From an uncultured Rhodospirillales bacterium (GTDB lineage: Bacteria; Pseudomonadota; Alphaproteobacteria; Acetobacterales; Acetobacteraceae), in contig CAIMWH010000076.1 of the NCBI GenBank assembly GCA_903845065.1, positions 1 through 39,433 of the forward strand: a DNA stretch of 39,433 bases, read 5' to 3'. The notes below the pieces were generated by a model. The model was not told the DNA's origin, searched no databases, and saw only the letters and a program-made list of their open reading frames with translations. Position 1 is the first letter of the stretch; each line of letters opens with the position of its first letter. The position numbers and the translations under genes were made by a program. Shown in pieces: positions 23,348 to 31,911 of this stretch.

Positions 23348-25630
23348 TCAGGCGCGAACCGTCTGGTGCGCCGCCAACGTGGCCATATCGACAATCTGGT
23401 TCACCGAGGCGTCCATCGGCAACAGTTGCACCGCATGCGTCAACCCGATCAGCAACGGCCCGATCGTGCTCCCGCCGCCCAGCCGTGGCGCCAGGCGCGA
23501 GGTGATATGGGCCGAATGCAGCCCCGGCATCACCAGCACATTGGCCGGCCCGGTCAGCCGGCAGAACGGATACAGCGCCCGGAATGACGGATCGAGCGCC
23601 ACATCCGGGCTCATCTCCCCATCATATTCGAAATCGACATGCCGCGCGTCCAACAGCGCCACCGCCTGCCGCATCAGGTCGGACGTCGCATGCTGCGGAT
23701 TGCCGAACGTCGAATGCGACAGCAGCGCCACCCGCGGCTCATGCCCCAGCCGCCGCGCCGCCGCCGCCGCCCCCACCACGATATCCGCCATCTCCTGCGG
23801 GGACGGGCGGAAATGGATCAGCGTATCGGCGATGAAGATCGTCCGCCCCCGCTCCCCCAGCATCAGCGTCAGCCCGAAACTCGTCCCGCCCGGCGCCGTA
23901 TCGATCACATGCCCGATATCCTCCAGGCACACCGCGGCCGACCGCGTCAGCCCGGTCACCATCGCATCCGCGTCCCCCGTCGCCACCATGCAGGCGGCGA
24001 ACACATTGCGATCCTGGTTCACCATCCGCTGGCAATCCCGCAGCAGGTAGCCCTTGCGCTGCAACCGCCCATACAGGAAATCGGCATAGGCCCGGTTATG
24101 GGTCGAAAGCCGCGCGTTGTGGATCTCGATCCCCTCGCCCAGACCCAGCCCCAGGCTCGCCATCGTCGCCAGCACCCGGTCCTCGCGCCCGATCAGCACC
24201 GGCGTGCCATAGCCGCCATTGCGGAACTGCACGGCGGCGCGAACCATCTTCTCCTCCTCGCCCTCCGCGAACACCACCCGCTTGGGCTGCGTGCGCACCC
24301 GCTCGCCGATCGCGTCGAGCGCATTGGCGGTGAAATCGAGCCGCGCCGACAACTCCCGCTCATACCGCCGCAAATCCGCCAGCGGCTTGCGCGCCACCCC
24401 GCTATCCATCGCCGCCTTCGCCACCGCCGGCGGCAGCCGCGAAATCAGCCGCGGATCGAACGCATTCGGAATGATATACTCCGGCCCGAACTGCAACCGC
24501 TTCCCCCCGCCGGCCGCGTTCACCTCATCGGGCACATCCTCCCGCGCCAACTGCGCCAGCGCCTCGGCCGCCGCGATCTTCATCGCCTCATTGATGGTGG
24601 AGGCCCGCACATCCAGCGCGCCGCGGAAAATATACGGGAACCCCAGCACGTTATTCACCTGGTTCGGATAATCGCTCCGCCCCGTCGCGATGATCGCCGT
24701 CGGCGAAGCCGCCCGCGCCTCCTCGGGCGTGATCTCCGGATCAGGATTGGCCATGGCGAAAATAATCGGGTTCGCCGCCATCTTCGCCACCATCGGCCCG
24801 GTCAACGCCCCCTTGGCCGACAGCCCGAAGAACACGTCCGCCCCTTCCAGCGCCTCGGTCAGCGTCCGCGCATTCGTCGCGATCGCGTGCCCCGATTTCC
24901 ACTGGTTCATCCCCTCCGTGCGGCCCTGGTAGACCACCCCCTTGGTGTCGCACAGCGTGATGTGCTCCGGCCGCATCCCCATCGCCTTGAGCAGTTCGAC
25001 GCACGCAATTGCCGCCGCCCCCGCCCCGTTCACCACCAGCTTCGTGCTGCGCAGATCGCGCCCGGTCAGATGGCACGCATTGATCAACCCCGCCGCCGCC
25101 ACAATCGCGGTGCCGTGCTGGTCGTCATGGAACACCGGGATATCCATCAACTCGCGCAGCCGCTGCTCGATGATGAAGCACTCCGGCGCCTTGATATCCT
25201 CGAGGTTGATCCCCCCGAAGGACGGCCCGAGATACCGCACGCAATTCACCAGCGCGTCCACGTCCTCGGTATCGACGCACAAATCGATCCCGTCCACATC
25301 GGCGAAGCGCTTGAACAGCGCAACCTTGCCCTCCATCACCGGCTTGCCCGCCAGCGCGCCGAGGTTGCCCAGCCCCAGCACCGCCGTCCCGTTCGAAACC
25401 ACCGCCACCATGTTGCCCTTGGACGTATAGTCATACGCCAGCGAAGGGTCCTTCGCGATGTGCAGGCACGGCTCCGCCACCCCCGGCGAATACGCCAGCG
25501 ACAAATCCCGCGCCGTCGCCAGGGACTTCGTGAGCCGCGTCGCCAGCTTCCCCGGCGGATACGCCGCATGCATCGCCAGGGCTTCCTCGCCCGAAATCCG
25601 GGCAGTCCGCGAGTCGTTTCCGTCGGCCAT
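23348..25630 (-). CDS. maeB: NADP-dependent malic enzyme fused to a phosphotransacetylase-like domain
   Basis: A 760-residue MaeB-type hybrid. The first 430 residues are malic enzyme, converting malate to pyruvate, CO2 and NADPH: SLAYSPGVAEPC, the metal site VFHDDQHGTAIV, the nucleotide loop VVNGAGAAAIAC and IFAMANPDPEI. The C-terminal 320 residues resemble phosphate acetyltransferase (VFAEGEEEKMVRAA ... TRSAAVCLEDIGHVI). In this family that domain is usually regulatory, binding acetyl-CoA, rather than catalytic. The start at 25630 follows GAGGGG. It heads the maeB-cinA-like-fkbM set and is divergent from mutS. Together with mdh it links the TCA cycle to NADPH and pyruvate supply. Confidence 0.95.
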   Translation of the reverse strand: MADGNDSRTARISGEEALAMHAAYPPGKLATRLTKSLATARDLSLAYSPGVAEPCLHIAKDPSLAYDYTSKGNMVAVVSNGTAVLGLGNLGALAGKPVMEGKVALFKRFADVDGIDLCVDTEDVDALVNCVRYLGPSFGGINLEDIKAPECFIIEQRLRELMDIPVFHDDQHGTAIVAAAGLINACHLTGRDLRSTKLVVNGAGAAAIACVELLKAMGMRPEHITLCDTKGVVYQGRTEGMNQWKSGHAIATNARTLTEALEGADVFFGLSAKGALTGPMVAKMAANPIIFAMANPDPEITPEEARAASPTAIIATGRSDYPNQVNNVLGFPYIFRGALDVRASTINEAMKIAAAEALAQLAREDVPDEVNAAGGGKRLQFGPEYIIPNAFDPRLISRLPPAVAKAAMDSGVARKPLADLRRYERELSARLDFTANALDAIGERVRTQPKRVVFAEGEEEKMVRAAVQFRNGGYGTPVLIGREDRVLATMASLGLGLGEGIEIHNARLSTHNRAYADFLYGRLQRKGYLLRDCQRMVNQDRNVFAACMVATGDADAMVTGLTRSAAVCLEDIGHVIDTAPGGTSFGLTLMLGERGRTIFIADTLIHFRPSPQEMADIVVGAAAAARRLGHEPRVALLSHSTFGNPQHATSDLMRQAVALLDARHVDFEYDGEMSPDVALDPSFRALYPFCRLTGPANVLVMPGLHSAHITSRLAPRLGGGSTIGPLLIGLTHAVQLLPMDASVNQIVDMATLAAHQTVRA

Positions 25631-25750
25631 GGCGTTGTTTCCCCTCGGAGCAGCAGTATTGGTCGGGCATCATGGCTGGTTGCCGGCATGAGGGAAAGCC
25701 GTTCGCAATCGCAGGGTGACGGCGGCGGCGGCGCAAGGGATGATAGGGCC

Positions 25751-28387
25751 ATGGATCGAGCACGCGCCGCAGCCCTCAGCATAGACCTCACCCCGCCACC
25801 CTCCGATGGCGCCACCCCCGCCATGGCGCAGTGGTTCGCCGCCAAGCAGATCCACCCCGACGCCCTGCTGTTCTTCCGCATGGGCGATTTCTACGAGATG
25901 TTCTTCGCCGACGCCGAAGCCGCCGCCGCAGCCCTCGATATCGCCCTCACCCATCGCGGCACCCATCTCGGCCAGCCCATCGCCATGTGCGGCGTCCCCG
26001 TCCACGCCGCCGAGGCCTACCTCTCCCGCCTCATCCGCCGCGGCTTCCGCGTCGCCGTCGGCGAGCAGATGGAAGACCCCAAATCCCGCATCGGCAAAGC
26101 CCCCATCCGCCGCGAAGTCGTCCGCCTCATCACCCCAGGCACCCTCACCGAGGATGCCCTGCTCGACTCCTCCCGCCCCAACCTCCTCCTCGCCCTCGCT
26201 TGCATCGGCACCAGCATCGGCGCCGCCTGGCTCGACGTCTCCACCGGCCTGTTCGAAACCCAATCCCTCACCGAAACCGCCCTCCCCGCCCTCCTCGGTC
26301 GCCTGGACCCCGCCGAAATCCTCGCCGCCGAGGACCTCCCCCTCGCCGACTTCACCCCCCGCCGCTCCCCCACCCCGCCCGCCCCCGCCAACCCCCGCCC
26401 CCTCCTCGCCGCCGCCTTCGGAGTGGCCAGCCTGGACGCCTACGGCACCTTCACCGATGCCGAAGCCACCGCCGCCGCCATCGCGCTCGACACCGTGCGC
26501 GCCCCCCCCGCCGGCAAACTCCCCCGCCTCTCCCACCCCGTCCCGGTCGGCGAAACCGGCCGCATGGAACTCGACGCCGCCACCCGCGCCAGCCTCGAAA
26601 TCACCCGCGCCCGCGATGGCGGAACTGCCCACACCCTCCTCGCCGCCGTCGCCCGCACCCTCACCGCCGCCGGCGCCCGCATGCTGGCCGAATGGCTCTC
26701 AGGCCCCCTGACCGACCCCGCCGCCATCGCCGCCCGCCAGGAAGCCTGGTGCTGGCTGCGCGACACGCCCCGCGAAGCCGCCGCCATCCGCGCAGCGTTA
26801 CGCGGCGCCCCCGACATCGCCCGCGCCCTCGCCCGCCTCTCGCTCAACCGCGGCGGCCCGCGCGATCTCGCCGCCATCCGTGACGGCCTCGCCGCCGCCG
26901 CCACCGCCGCCGCCACCCTGCAAGGCCCCGTCCCCAGCCTCCTCGCCCATCTCCGCGCCACCCTCGATCTCCCCCCCGCCCTCCACACCCTCCTCGCCGC
27001 CGCCCTGGCCGACCCCGCCCCCCTCCGCCTCGATCCCACCGCCGCCGCCATCGCCCCCGGCTTCGACGGCGAACTCGACGCCGAGCGTTCCCTGCGCGAC
27101 GACAGCAAGCGCGTCATCGCCGCGATGCAACTCGATTTCGCCCAGAAATACGGCGTCGCCAGCCTCAAGATCAAACACCACCAGCAACTCGGCTACGTCA
27201 TCGAGGCCCCCGCCGTCGCGGTCGAAAAACTGCGCGAAAACCCCGAACTCGTGCTCCGCCAGGGCATGGCCAACGGCGCCCGCTTCACCCACCCGGACCT
27301 CTCCGAACTCGATCGCCGCATCAGCGAAGCCGGCGATCGCGCCACCGCCCGCGAACGCCTGGTCTTCGCCCATCTGCTCGACCAGACCCTCCGCCAGTCC
27401 GACCCCCTTGCCGAAGCCGCCGCCGCCCTGGCCACCCTCGATGTCGCCCAATCCGCCGCCCGCCTCGCCGAACCCGGCACCTGGTGTCGCCCAGACATCA
27501 CCGAAGGCGTCGACTTCCTCGTCCGCGAAGCCCGCCACCCCGTCGTCGAAGCCGCTCTCGCCGGTCAGGCCGTCTTCGTCCCCAATGACTGCGACCTCTC
27601 GCCCGACCGCCGCGTCCTACTGCTCACCGGCCCCAACATGGCCGGCAAATCCACCTTCCTGCGCCAGAACGCCCTCATCGCCATCCTCGCCCAGGCCGGC
27701 CTCCCCGTCCCCGCCCGCACCGCCCGCATCGGCATCGTCGATCGCCTGTTCTCCCGCGTCGGCGCGGCGGACGATCTCGCCCGCGGCCGCTCCACCTTCA
27801 TGGTCGAAATGGTCGAAACGGCGGCCATCCTCCACCAGGCCGGCCCGAAATCCCTCGTCGTGGTGGACGAAATCGGCCGCGGCACCGCCACGCTGGATGG
27901 CCTCGCCATCGCCTGGGCCGTGCTGGAAGCGCTGCACAACGTCCAGCGCTGCCGCGTCATCTTCGCCACCCATTTCCACGAACTCTCGCAACTCACCGGC
28001 GAACTCCCCCGCCTCAAGCCCCACACCATGCGGGTGAAGGAATGGAAGCAGGACGTGGTGTTCCTCCACGAAGTCGCCGAAGGCTCCGGCGGCCGCTCCT
28101 GGGGCGTCCACGTCGCCCGCCTCGCCGGCGTCCCCGCCGCCACCGTCCGCCGCGCCGGCACCCTGCTGCGCGATCTCGAAGGCCGCGCCGGCCGCCTCAC
28201 CGATGCCGCCGCCCTGCCCCTCTTCGCCCAGGCCGCCCCCACGCCCACCCCCGAACCCATCGAGGAAACCCCGGATCCGTTACGGGAAGCACTCGCAACG
28301 ATCGACCCCGACACCCTCTCCCCGCGCGAGGCGCAGGCCACCCTCTACAGATTGCGGGGATTGCTGCTTGGCGAGGCGAGCGAATAG
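25751..28387 (+). CDS. mutS: DNA mismatch repair protein MutS
   Basis: MutS recognises base mismatches and small loops and starts mismatch repair. The 878-residue product has the mismatch-reading motif FRMGDFYEMFF (Phe-x-Glu, near residue 45), the connector and lever domains, and the clamp. The ATPase follows with Walker A TGPNMAGKSTF and Walker B LVVVDEIGRGTATLDG, then FATHFHEL. The C-terminal part (EAQATLYRLRGLL) is the dimerising helix region. The ATG at 25751 matches the usual N-terminus; the open frame continues upstream across maeB on the opposite strand but reads as compositional noise. It is followed by glnD after 17 bases, a common alphaproteobacterial order. Confidence 0.96.
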   Translation: MDRARAAALSIDLTPPPSDGATPAMAQWFAAKQIHPDALLFFRMGDFYEMFFADAEAAAAALDIALTHRGTHLGQPIAMCGVPVHAAEAYLSRLIRRGFRVAVGEQMEDPKSRIGKAPIRREVVRLITPGTLTEDALLDSSRPNLLLALACIGTSIGAAWLDVSTGLFETQSLTETALPALLGRLDPAEILAAEDLPLADFTPRRSPTPPAPANPRPLLAAAFGVASLDAYGTFTDAEATAAAIALDTVRAPPAGKLPRLSHPVPVGETGRMELDAATRASLEITRARDGGTAHTLLAAVARTLTAAGARMLAEWLSGPLTDPAAIAARQEAWCWLRDTPREAAAIRAALRGAPDIARALARLSLNRGGPRDLAAIRDGLAAAATAAATLQGPVPSLLAHLRATLDLPPALHTLLAAALADPAPLRLDPTAAAIAPGFDGELDAERSLRDDSKRVIAAMQLDFAQKYGVASLKIKHHQQLGYVIEAPAVAVEKLRENPELVLRQGMANGARFTHPDLSELDRRISEAGDRATARERLVFAHLLDQTLRQSDPLAEAAAALATLDVAQSAARLAEPGTWCRPDITEGVDFLVREARHPVVEAALAGQAVFVPNDCDLSPDRRVLLLTGPNMAGKSTFLRQNALIAILAQAGLPVPARTARIGIVDRLFSRVGAADDLARGRSTFMVEMVETAAILHQAGPKSLVVVDEIGRGTATLDGLAIAWAVLEALHNVQRCRVIFATHFHELSQLTGELPRLKPHTMRVKEWKQDVVFLHEVAEGSGGRSWGVHVARLAGVPAATVRRAGTLLRDLEGRAGRLTDAAALPLFAQAAPTPTPEPIEETPDPLREALATIDPDTLSPREAQATLYRLRGLLLGEASE

Positions 28388-28404
28388 CCCCTAACATCAC
28401 GATA

Positions 28405-31224
28405 ATGCTAGCACCCACGCCCCTCCCCGCTGACCCCGTCCTCGCCACCGCACAACTCCGCGCGGCGCTCAACAACCTCGTGCAAGGCCCCACCTCGGGC
28501 GATGACGGCCCGATCCCGCGCGAGGACGCCCTCGGCGCCTTCCGCCGCCACCTCGCCCGCATCCAGGCCCATGTCCGCGAGGCCTTCGAACTCGGCACCC
28601 TGCCCGGCCTCAAGGCCGCCCGCCTCCTCGCCACCCTGATGGATGGGTTGATGGGCGAACTCTTCATCTACGCCACCAACACCGGCGGCGGCGCCATCAA
28701 GCTCTCCATGGCCGCCACCGGCGGCTACGGCCGCGGCGTCCTCGCCCCGTTCTCCGATATCGACCTGCTCTTCATCACCGCCGAAGCCGCCTCCCCGGCC
28801 GACCTGCGGGTGATCGAGTTCATCCTCTATTTCCTCTGGGACCTCGGCCTCAAGGTCGGCCACGCCACCCGCTCCGTGGCGGACTGCCTGGTCCAGGCCC
28901 GCGGCGACGCCACCATCCGCACCTCCCTGCTCGATGCCCGCCCGCTGGCCGGGAACACCGAGCTCTTCGCCGAATTCGCCACCAGCTTCCGCGAGGCCTG
29001 CCGCGAGGCCGGCGCCGCCGGCTACCTCGCCGCCAAGCGCGCCGAACGCGAAGTCCGGCATCGCCGCTTCGGCGACAGCCCCTTCGTCGTCGAACCCAAC
29101 ATCAAGGAAGGCCGCGGCGCGCTGCGCGACCTGCAAACCCTCTACTGGATCGCCCGCTACATCTTCGGCACCTCCACCCTGATGGAACTCGCCGACCCCG
29201 CCGGCCCCGCCGGTGGCATCATCACCCAGCACGAAGCCCGCCTCGCCGTCCGCTCGTGGGATTTCCTCTGGACGCTGCGCTTCCACCTCCATTACGTCGC
29301 CGGCCGCGCCGAGGAACGCCTCACCTTCGACCTGCAACCCGTCGTCGGCGCCCGCATGGGCTACACCCGCCACGGCCGCCAGGACGGCGTGGAGCGCTTC
29401 ATGCGCCACTACTTCCTCACCGCCCGCGAAGTCATCCGCCTCGCCCAGGTCCTCGAACCCGCCCTCGAACGCGCCGCCCTCGGCCCCCCCGCCCGCGCCG
29501 CCGAAACCGACGCCGCCCTCGTCAAGGCCGGTTTCCTCCTGCTTGACGGCAAGCTGATGCCCGCCGCGTCGCAGAACTTCGACGACGAACCCATCCGCAT
29601 GCTGCGCCTCCTGCAAATCGCGCGCGATCGCGGCCTGAAACTACACCCCCTCGCCGTCCGCGCCCTCATCCGCAACGAGCGCCGCGCCGTCGATCTGCGC
29701 GGCAACCCCGAAGCCGCCGCCCTTTTCCTCGACCTGCTCTGCGGACGTGACACCGAGCACAACCGCATCGACGGCGCGCAGTGGATGAAAATCCTCAACG
29801 AGAGCGGCATCCTCGGCCGCATGCTGCCCGACTGGGCCCGCATCGTCGGCCAGATGCAGTTCGACACCTACCACATCTTCACCGTCGACGAGCACACCAT
29901 CGAGGCCATCCGCGTCCTCAACACCCTCGAACGCGGCGAACTCGCCGAAGTCGCCCCCGTCGCCTCCAGCCTGGTCGATCACCTGCAATCCCGCCGCGCC
30001 CTCTATGTCGCCATGCTCCTGCATGACATCTGCAAAGGCCGCGGCGGCGACCATTCCGAACTCGGCGCCGAACTCGCCCTCGAAATCGGCCCCACCCTCG
30101 GCCTCTCCGCCGAGGAGACCGAAATGGCCTCCTGGCTCGTCCTCCACCACCTCCTGCTCAGCACCACCGCCTTCAAGCGCGACATCGACGACCCCAAAAC
30201 CATCCTCGACCTCTCCGAGGTCATCCAATCCCCCGAACGCCTCCGCCTCCTCCTGGTCCTCACCGTCGCCGACATGCGCGCCGTCTCGCCCAAGGTGTGG
30301 AACGGCTGGAAAGCCACCCTGCTGCGCGAACTCTACGCCCGCGTCGCCGAAGTCCTCGCCGGCGGCCTCTCCACCACCGAGCGCGACACCCGCGTCGCCC
30401 GCGCCCGCGATGCCGCCGCCGCCATGCTCGATGGCTGGACCAAGGACGAGGTGGATCACTTCCTCGGCCTCGGCTACCCCGGCTACTGGCTCTCCTTCGA
30501 TCCCGAATCCCACGTCCGCCACGCCCGCATGATCCGCGACGCCGAGCGCCGCAACGCGCCCCTCACCGTCGTCACCCAGCCGCTCCCCGCCCGCGCCGTC
30601 ACCGAGGTCACCGTCTACGCCGCCGACCATGCCGGCCTGTTCAGCCGCATCGCCGGTGCGCTGGCCGTAGCCGGCGCCTCCATCGTCGATGCCCGCATCC
30701 ACACCCTCACCAACGGCATGGCGCTCGACACCTTCTGGGTGCAGGACGCCGCCGGCGGCGCCTTCGACCAGCCCCACCGCCTGGCCCGCCTCTACGTGCT
30801 GATCGAACAGGCCCTCTCCGGCCGCATCCGCCTCGCCGCCGAAATCAAGAAAGCCTCCAAAACCCTGCTCGGCCGCCGCATCCGCGCCATGAACGTGCCG
30901 CCCCGCGTGGTCATCGATAACCACGCCTCCAACACCTACACCGTGCTCGAAGTGAACGGCCGCGACCGTCCGGGCCTCCTGCATGACGTCACCGCCGCCA
31001 TCTCCGACCAGGGCCTACAAATCGCCTCCGCCCACGTCACCACCTACGGCGTCCGCGCGGTGGACGTGTTTTACGTCAAGGACGTCTTCGGCCTGAAAGT
31101 GGAGAACGAGCGCAAACTCGCCCAACTCCGCGCAGCCCTGCTCGCCGCCCTCGAAAGCCCCGAGGAGCCCGCCCCCGCCCCGGTGCCCGAACGCGCCCGC
31201 CGGCGACGCGCCGCGGCCGCATGA
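28405..31224 (+). CDS. glnD: [Protein-PII] uridylyltransferase / uridylyl-removing enzyme
   Basis: GlnD senses glutamine and adds or removes UMP on PII proteins, setting nitrogen status. The 939-residue protein has a nucleotidyltransferase core GGYGRGVLAPFSDIDLLF near residues 110-127. The PII-uridylyltransferase linker region follows (KEGRGALRDLQTLYWIA). An HD hydrolase motif sits in MLLHDICKGRGGDHSELG, and two ACT domains lie at the end (VYAADHAGLFSRIAGAL and EVNGRDRPGLLHDVTAAI). The start at 28405 lacks an obvious ribosome binding site, so expression may depend on translation of mutS just upstream. Its stop overlaps the start of the next gene (ATGA). Confidence 0.95.
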   Translation: MLAPTPLPADPVLATAQLRAALNNLVQGPTSGDDGPIPREDALGAFRRHLARIQAHVREAFELGTLPGLKAARLLATLMDGLMGELFIYATNTGGGAIKLSMAATGGYGRGVLAPFSDIDLLFITAEAASPADLRVIEFILYFLWDLGLKVGHATRSVADCLVQARGDATIRTSLLDARPLAGNTELFAEFATSFREACREAGAAGYLAAKRAEREVRHRRFGDSPFVVEPNIKEGRGALRDLQTLYWIARYIFGTSTLMELADPAGPAGGIITQHEARLAVRSWDFLWTLRFHLHYVAGRAEERLTFDLQPVVGARMGYTRHGRQDGVERFMRHYFLTAREVIRLAQVLEPALERAALGPPARAAETDAALVKAGFLLLDGKLMPAASQNFDDEPIRMLRLLQIARDRGLKLHPLAVRALIRNERRAVDLRGNPEAAALFLDLLCGRDTEHNRIDGAQWMKILNESGILGRMLPDWARIVGQMQFDTYHIFTVDEHTIEAIRVLNTLERGELAEVAPVASSLVDHLQSRRALYVAMLLHDICKGRGGDHSELGAELALEIGPTLGLSAEETEMASWLVLHHLLLSTTAFKRDIDDPKTILDLSEVIQSPERLRLLLVLTVADMRAVSPKVWNGWKATLLRELYARVAEVLAGGLSTTERDTRVARARDAAAAMLDGWTKDEVDHFLGLGYPGYWLSFDPESHVRHARMIRDAERRNAPLTVVTQPLPARAVTEVTVYAADHAGLFSRIAGALAVAGASIVDARIHTLTNGMALDTFWVQDAAGGAFDQPHRLARLYVLIEQALSGRIRLAAEIKKASKTLLGRRIRAMNVPPRVVIDNHASNTYTVLEVNGRDRPGLLHDVTAAISDQGLQIASAHVTTYGVRAVDVFYVKDVFGLKVENERKLAQLRAALLAALESPEEPAPAPVPERARRRRAAAA

Positions 31225-31910
31225 TCGTCCCCCGCCTCCTGCTCGCGGCAACCCTCGCCGCCGCCCCGCTCGCCACGGCGGCAGCCCAGGGCCTGTCGTC
31301 CGGCATGCTGAGCGCCTCCCCGACCGCCGACCCCACCGCGCCACCACCCCCGCCACCGCCCGCCGCGCCAACACCAGTGCCCGTCGCACCCCCACCCACC
31401 GCCATCGCCAAACCCCCCGCCCCTCCGCCGCCCCGCGCCGCGCCGCAACGCGCCGCCCGCGTCGGCTGGAACGTCGCGCTGTTCCAGGTCGATCCCCTCG
31501 GCACCCTCATCGGCAGCCCCATCGAATTCCCCTGCACCGCCTCCGGTTGCGAGCAGGCCCTGCGCCTCGATATCGCGGGCAAGCCCTACTCCTTCCTGAT
31601 CGAACTCACCTTCGTGCCCAAGGGCGCCTATTTCGCCCTCCAGCCAATGCAGAAGGAAATCTCCAAGGTGGTCGATTTCGAGGCCGCCGCCGTCGGCCCC
31701 ACCTTCCTCAAGCTCCGCCCCAACACCCGCTTCAACACCACCCTTCGCTTCACCCTCACCGGCTCCGCCCTGCCGGATGCCGAGCAGCAGCCCGGCCAAC
31801 TCCTCACCAACAGCCACAGCCTGGTATTTCACCGCAAACTGAAGCCCGACGTCATCCTCAAGTTCTCCATCTCCCCCCAGAGCGAGGCGGAGCGGAAGGT
31901 CGTCGAATAA
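31221..31910 (+). CDS. Proline-rich exported protein, possibly IalB-like
   Basis: A 229-residue protein with a clear signal peptide (MIVPRLLLAATLAAAPLATAAAQG). A 50-residue Pro/Ala-rich spacer leads to a compact C-terminal domain. That domain has two close cysteines (EFPCTASGCEQA), fitting a periplasmic disulfide. The pattern of VGWNVALFQ, the cysteine pair and VPKGAYFALQPMQ is loosely like invasion-associated locus B proteins, but I cannot confirm it. The start overlaps the glnD stop by ATGA, so the gene is coupled to glnD despite no obvious functional link. The stop is one base from that of the convergent GH42-like gene. Confidence 0.75.
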   Translation: MIVPRLLLAATLAAAPLATAAAQGLSSGMLSASPTADPTAPPPPPPPAAPTPVPVAPPPTAIAKPPAPPPPRAAPQRAARVGWNVALFQVDPLGTLIGSPIEFPCTASGCEQALRLDIAGKPYSFLIELTFVPKGAYFALQPMQKEISKVVDFEAAAVGPTFLKLRPNTRFNTTLRFTLTGSALPDAEQQPGQLLTNSHSLVFHRKLKPDVILKFSISPQSEAERKVVE

Positions 31911-31911
31911 C

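Noticed and set aside
23639-25750. A very long open frame antisense to maeB that runs into mutS
   Set aside because: It opposes a full set of maeB motifs, encodes only Arg/His/Pro-rich sequence without any family signature, and is explained by the extreme third-position GC bias.
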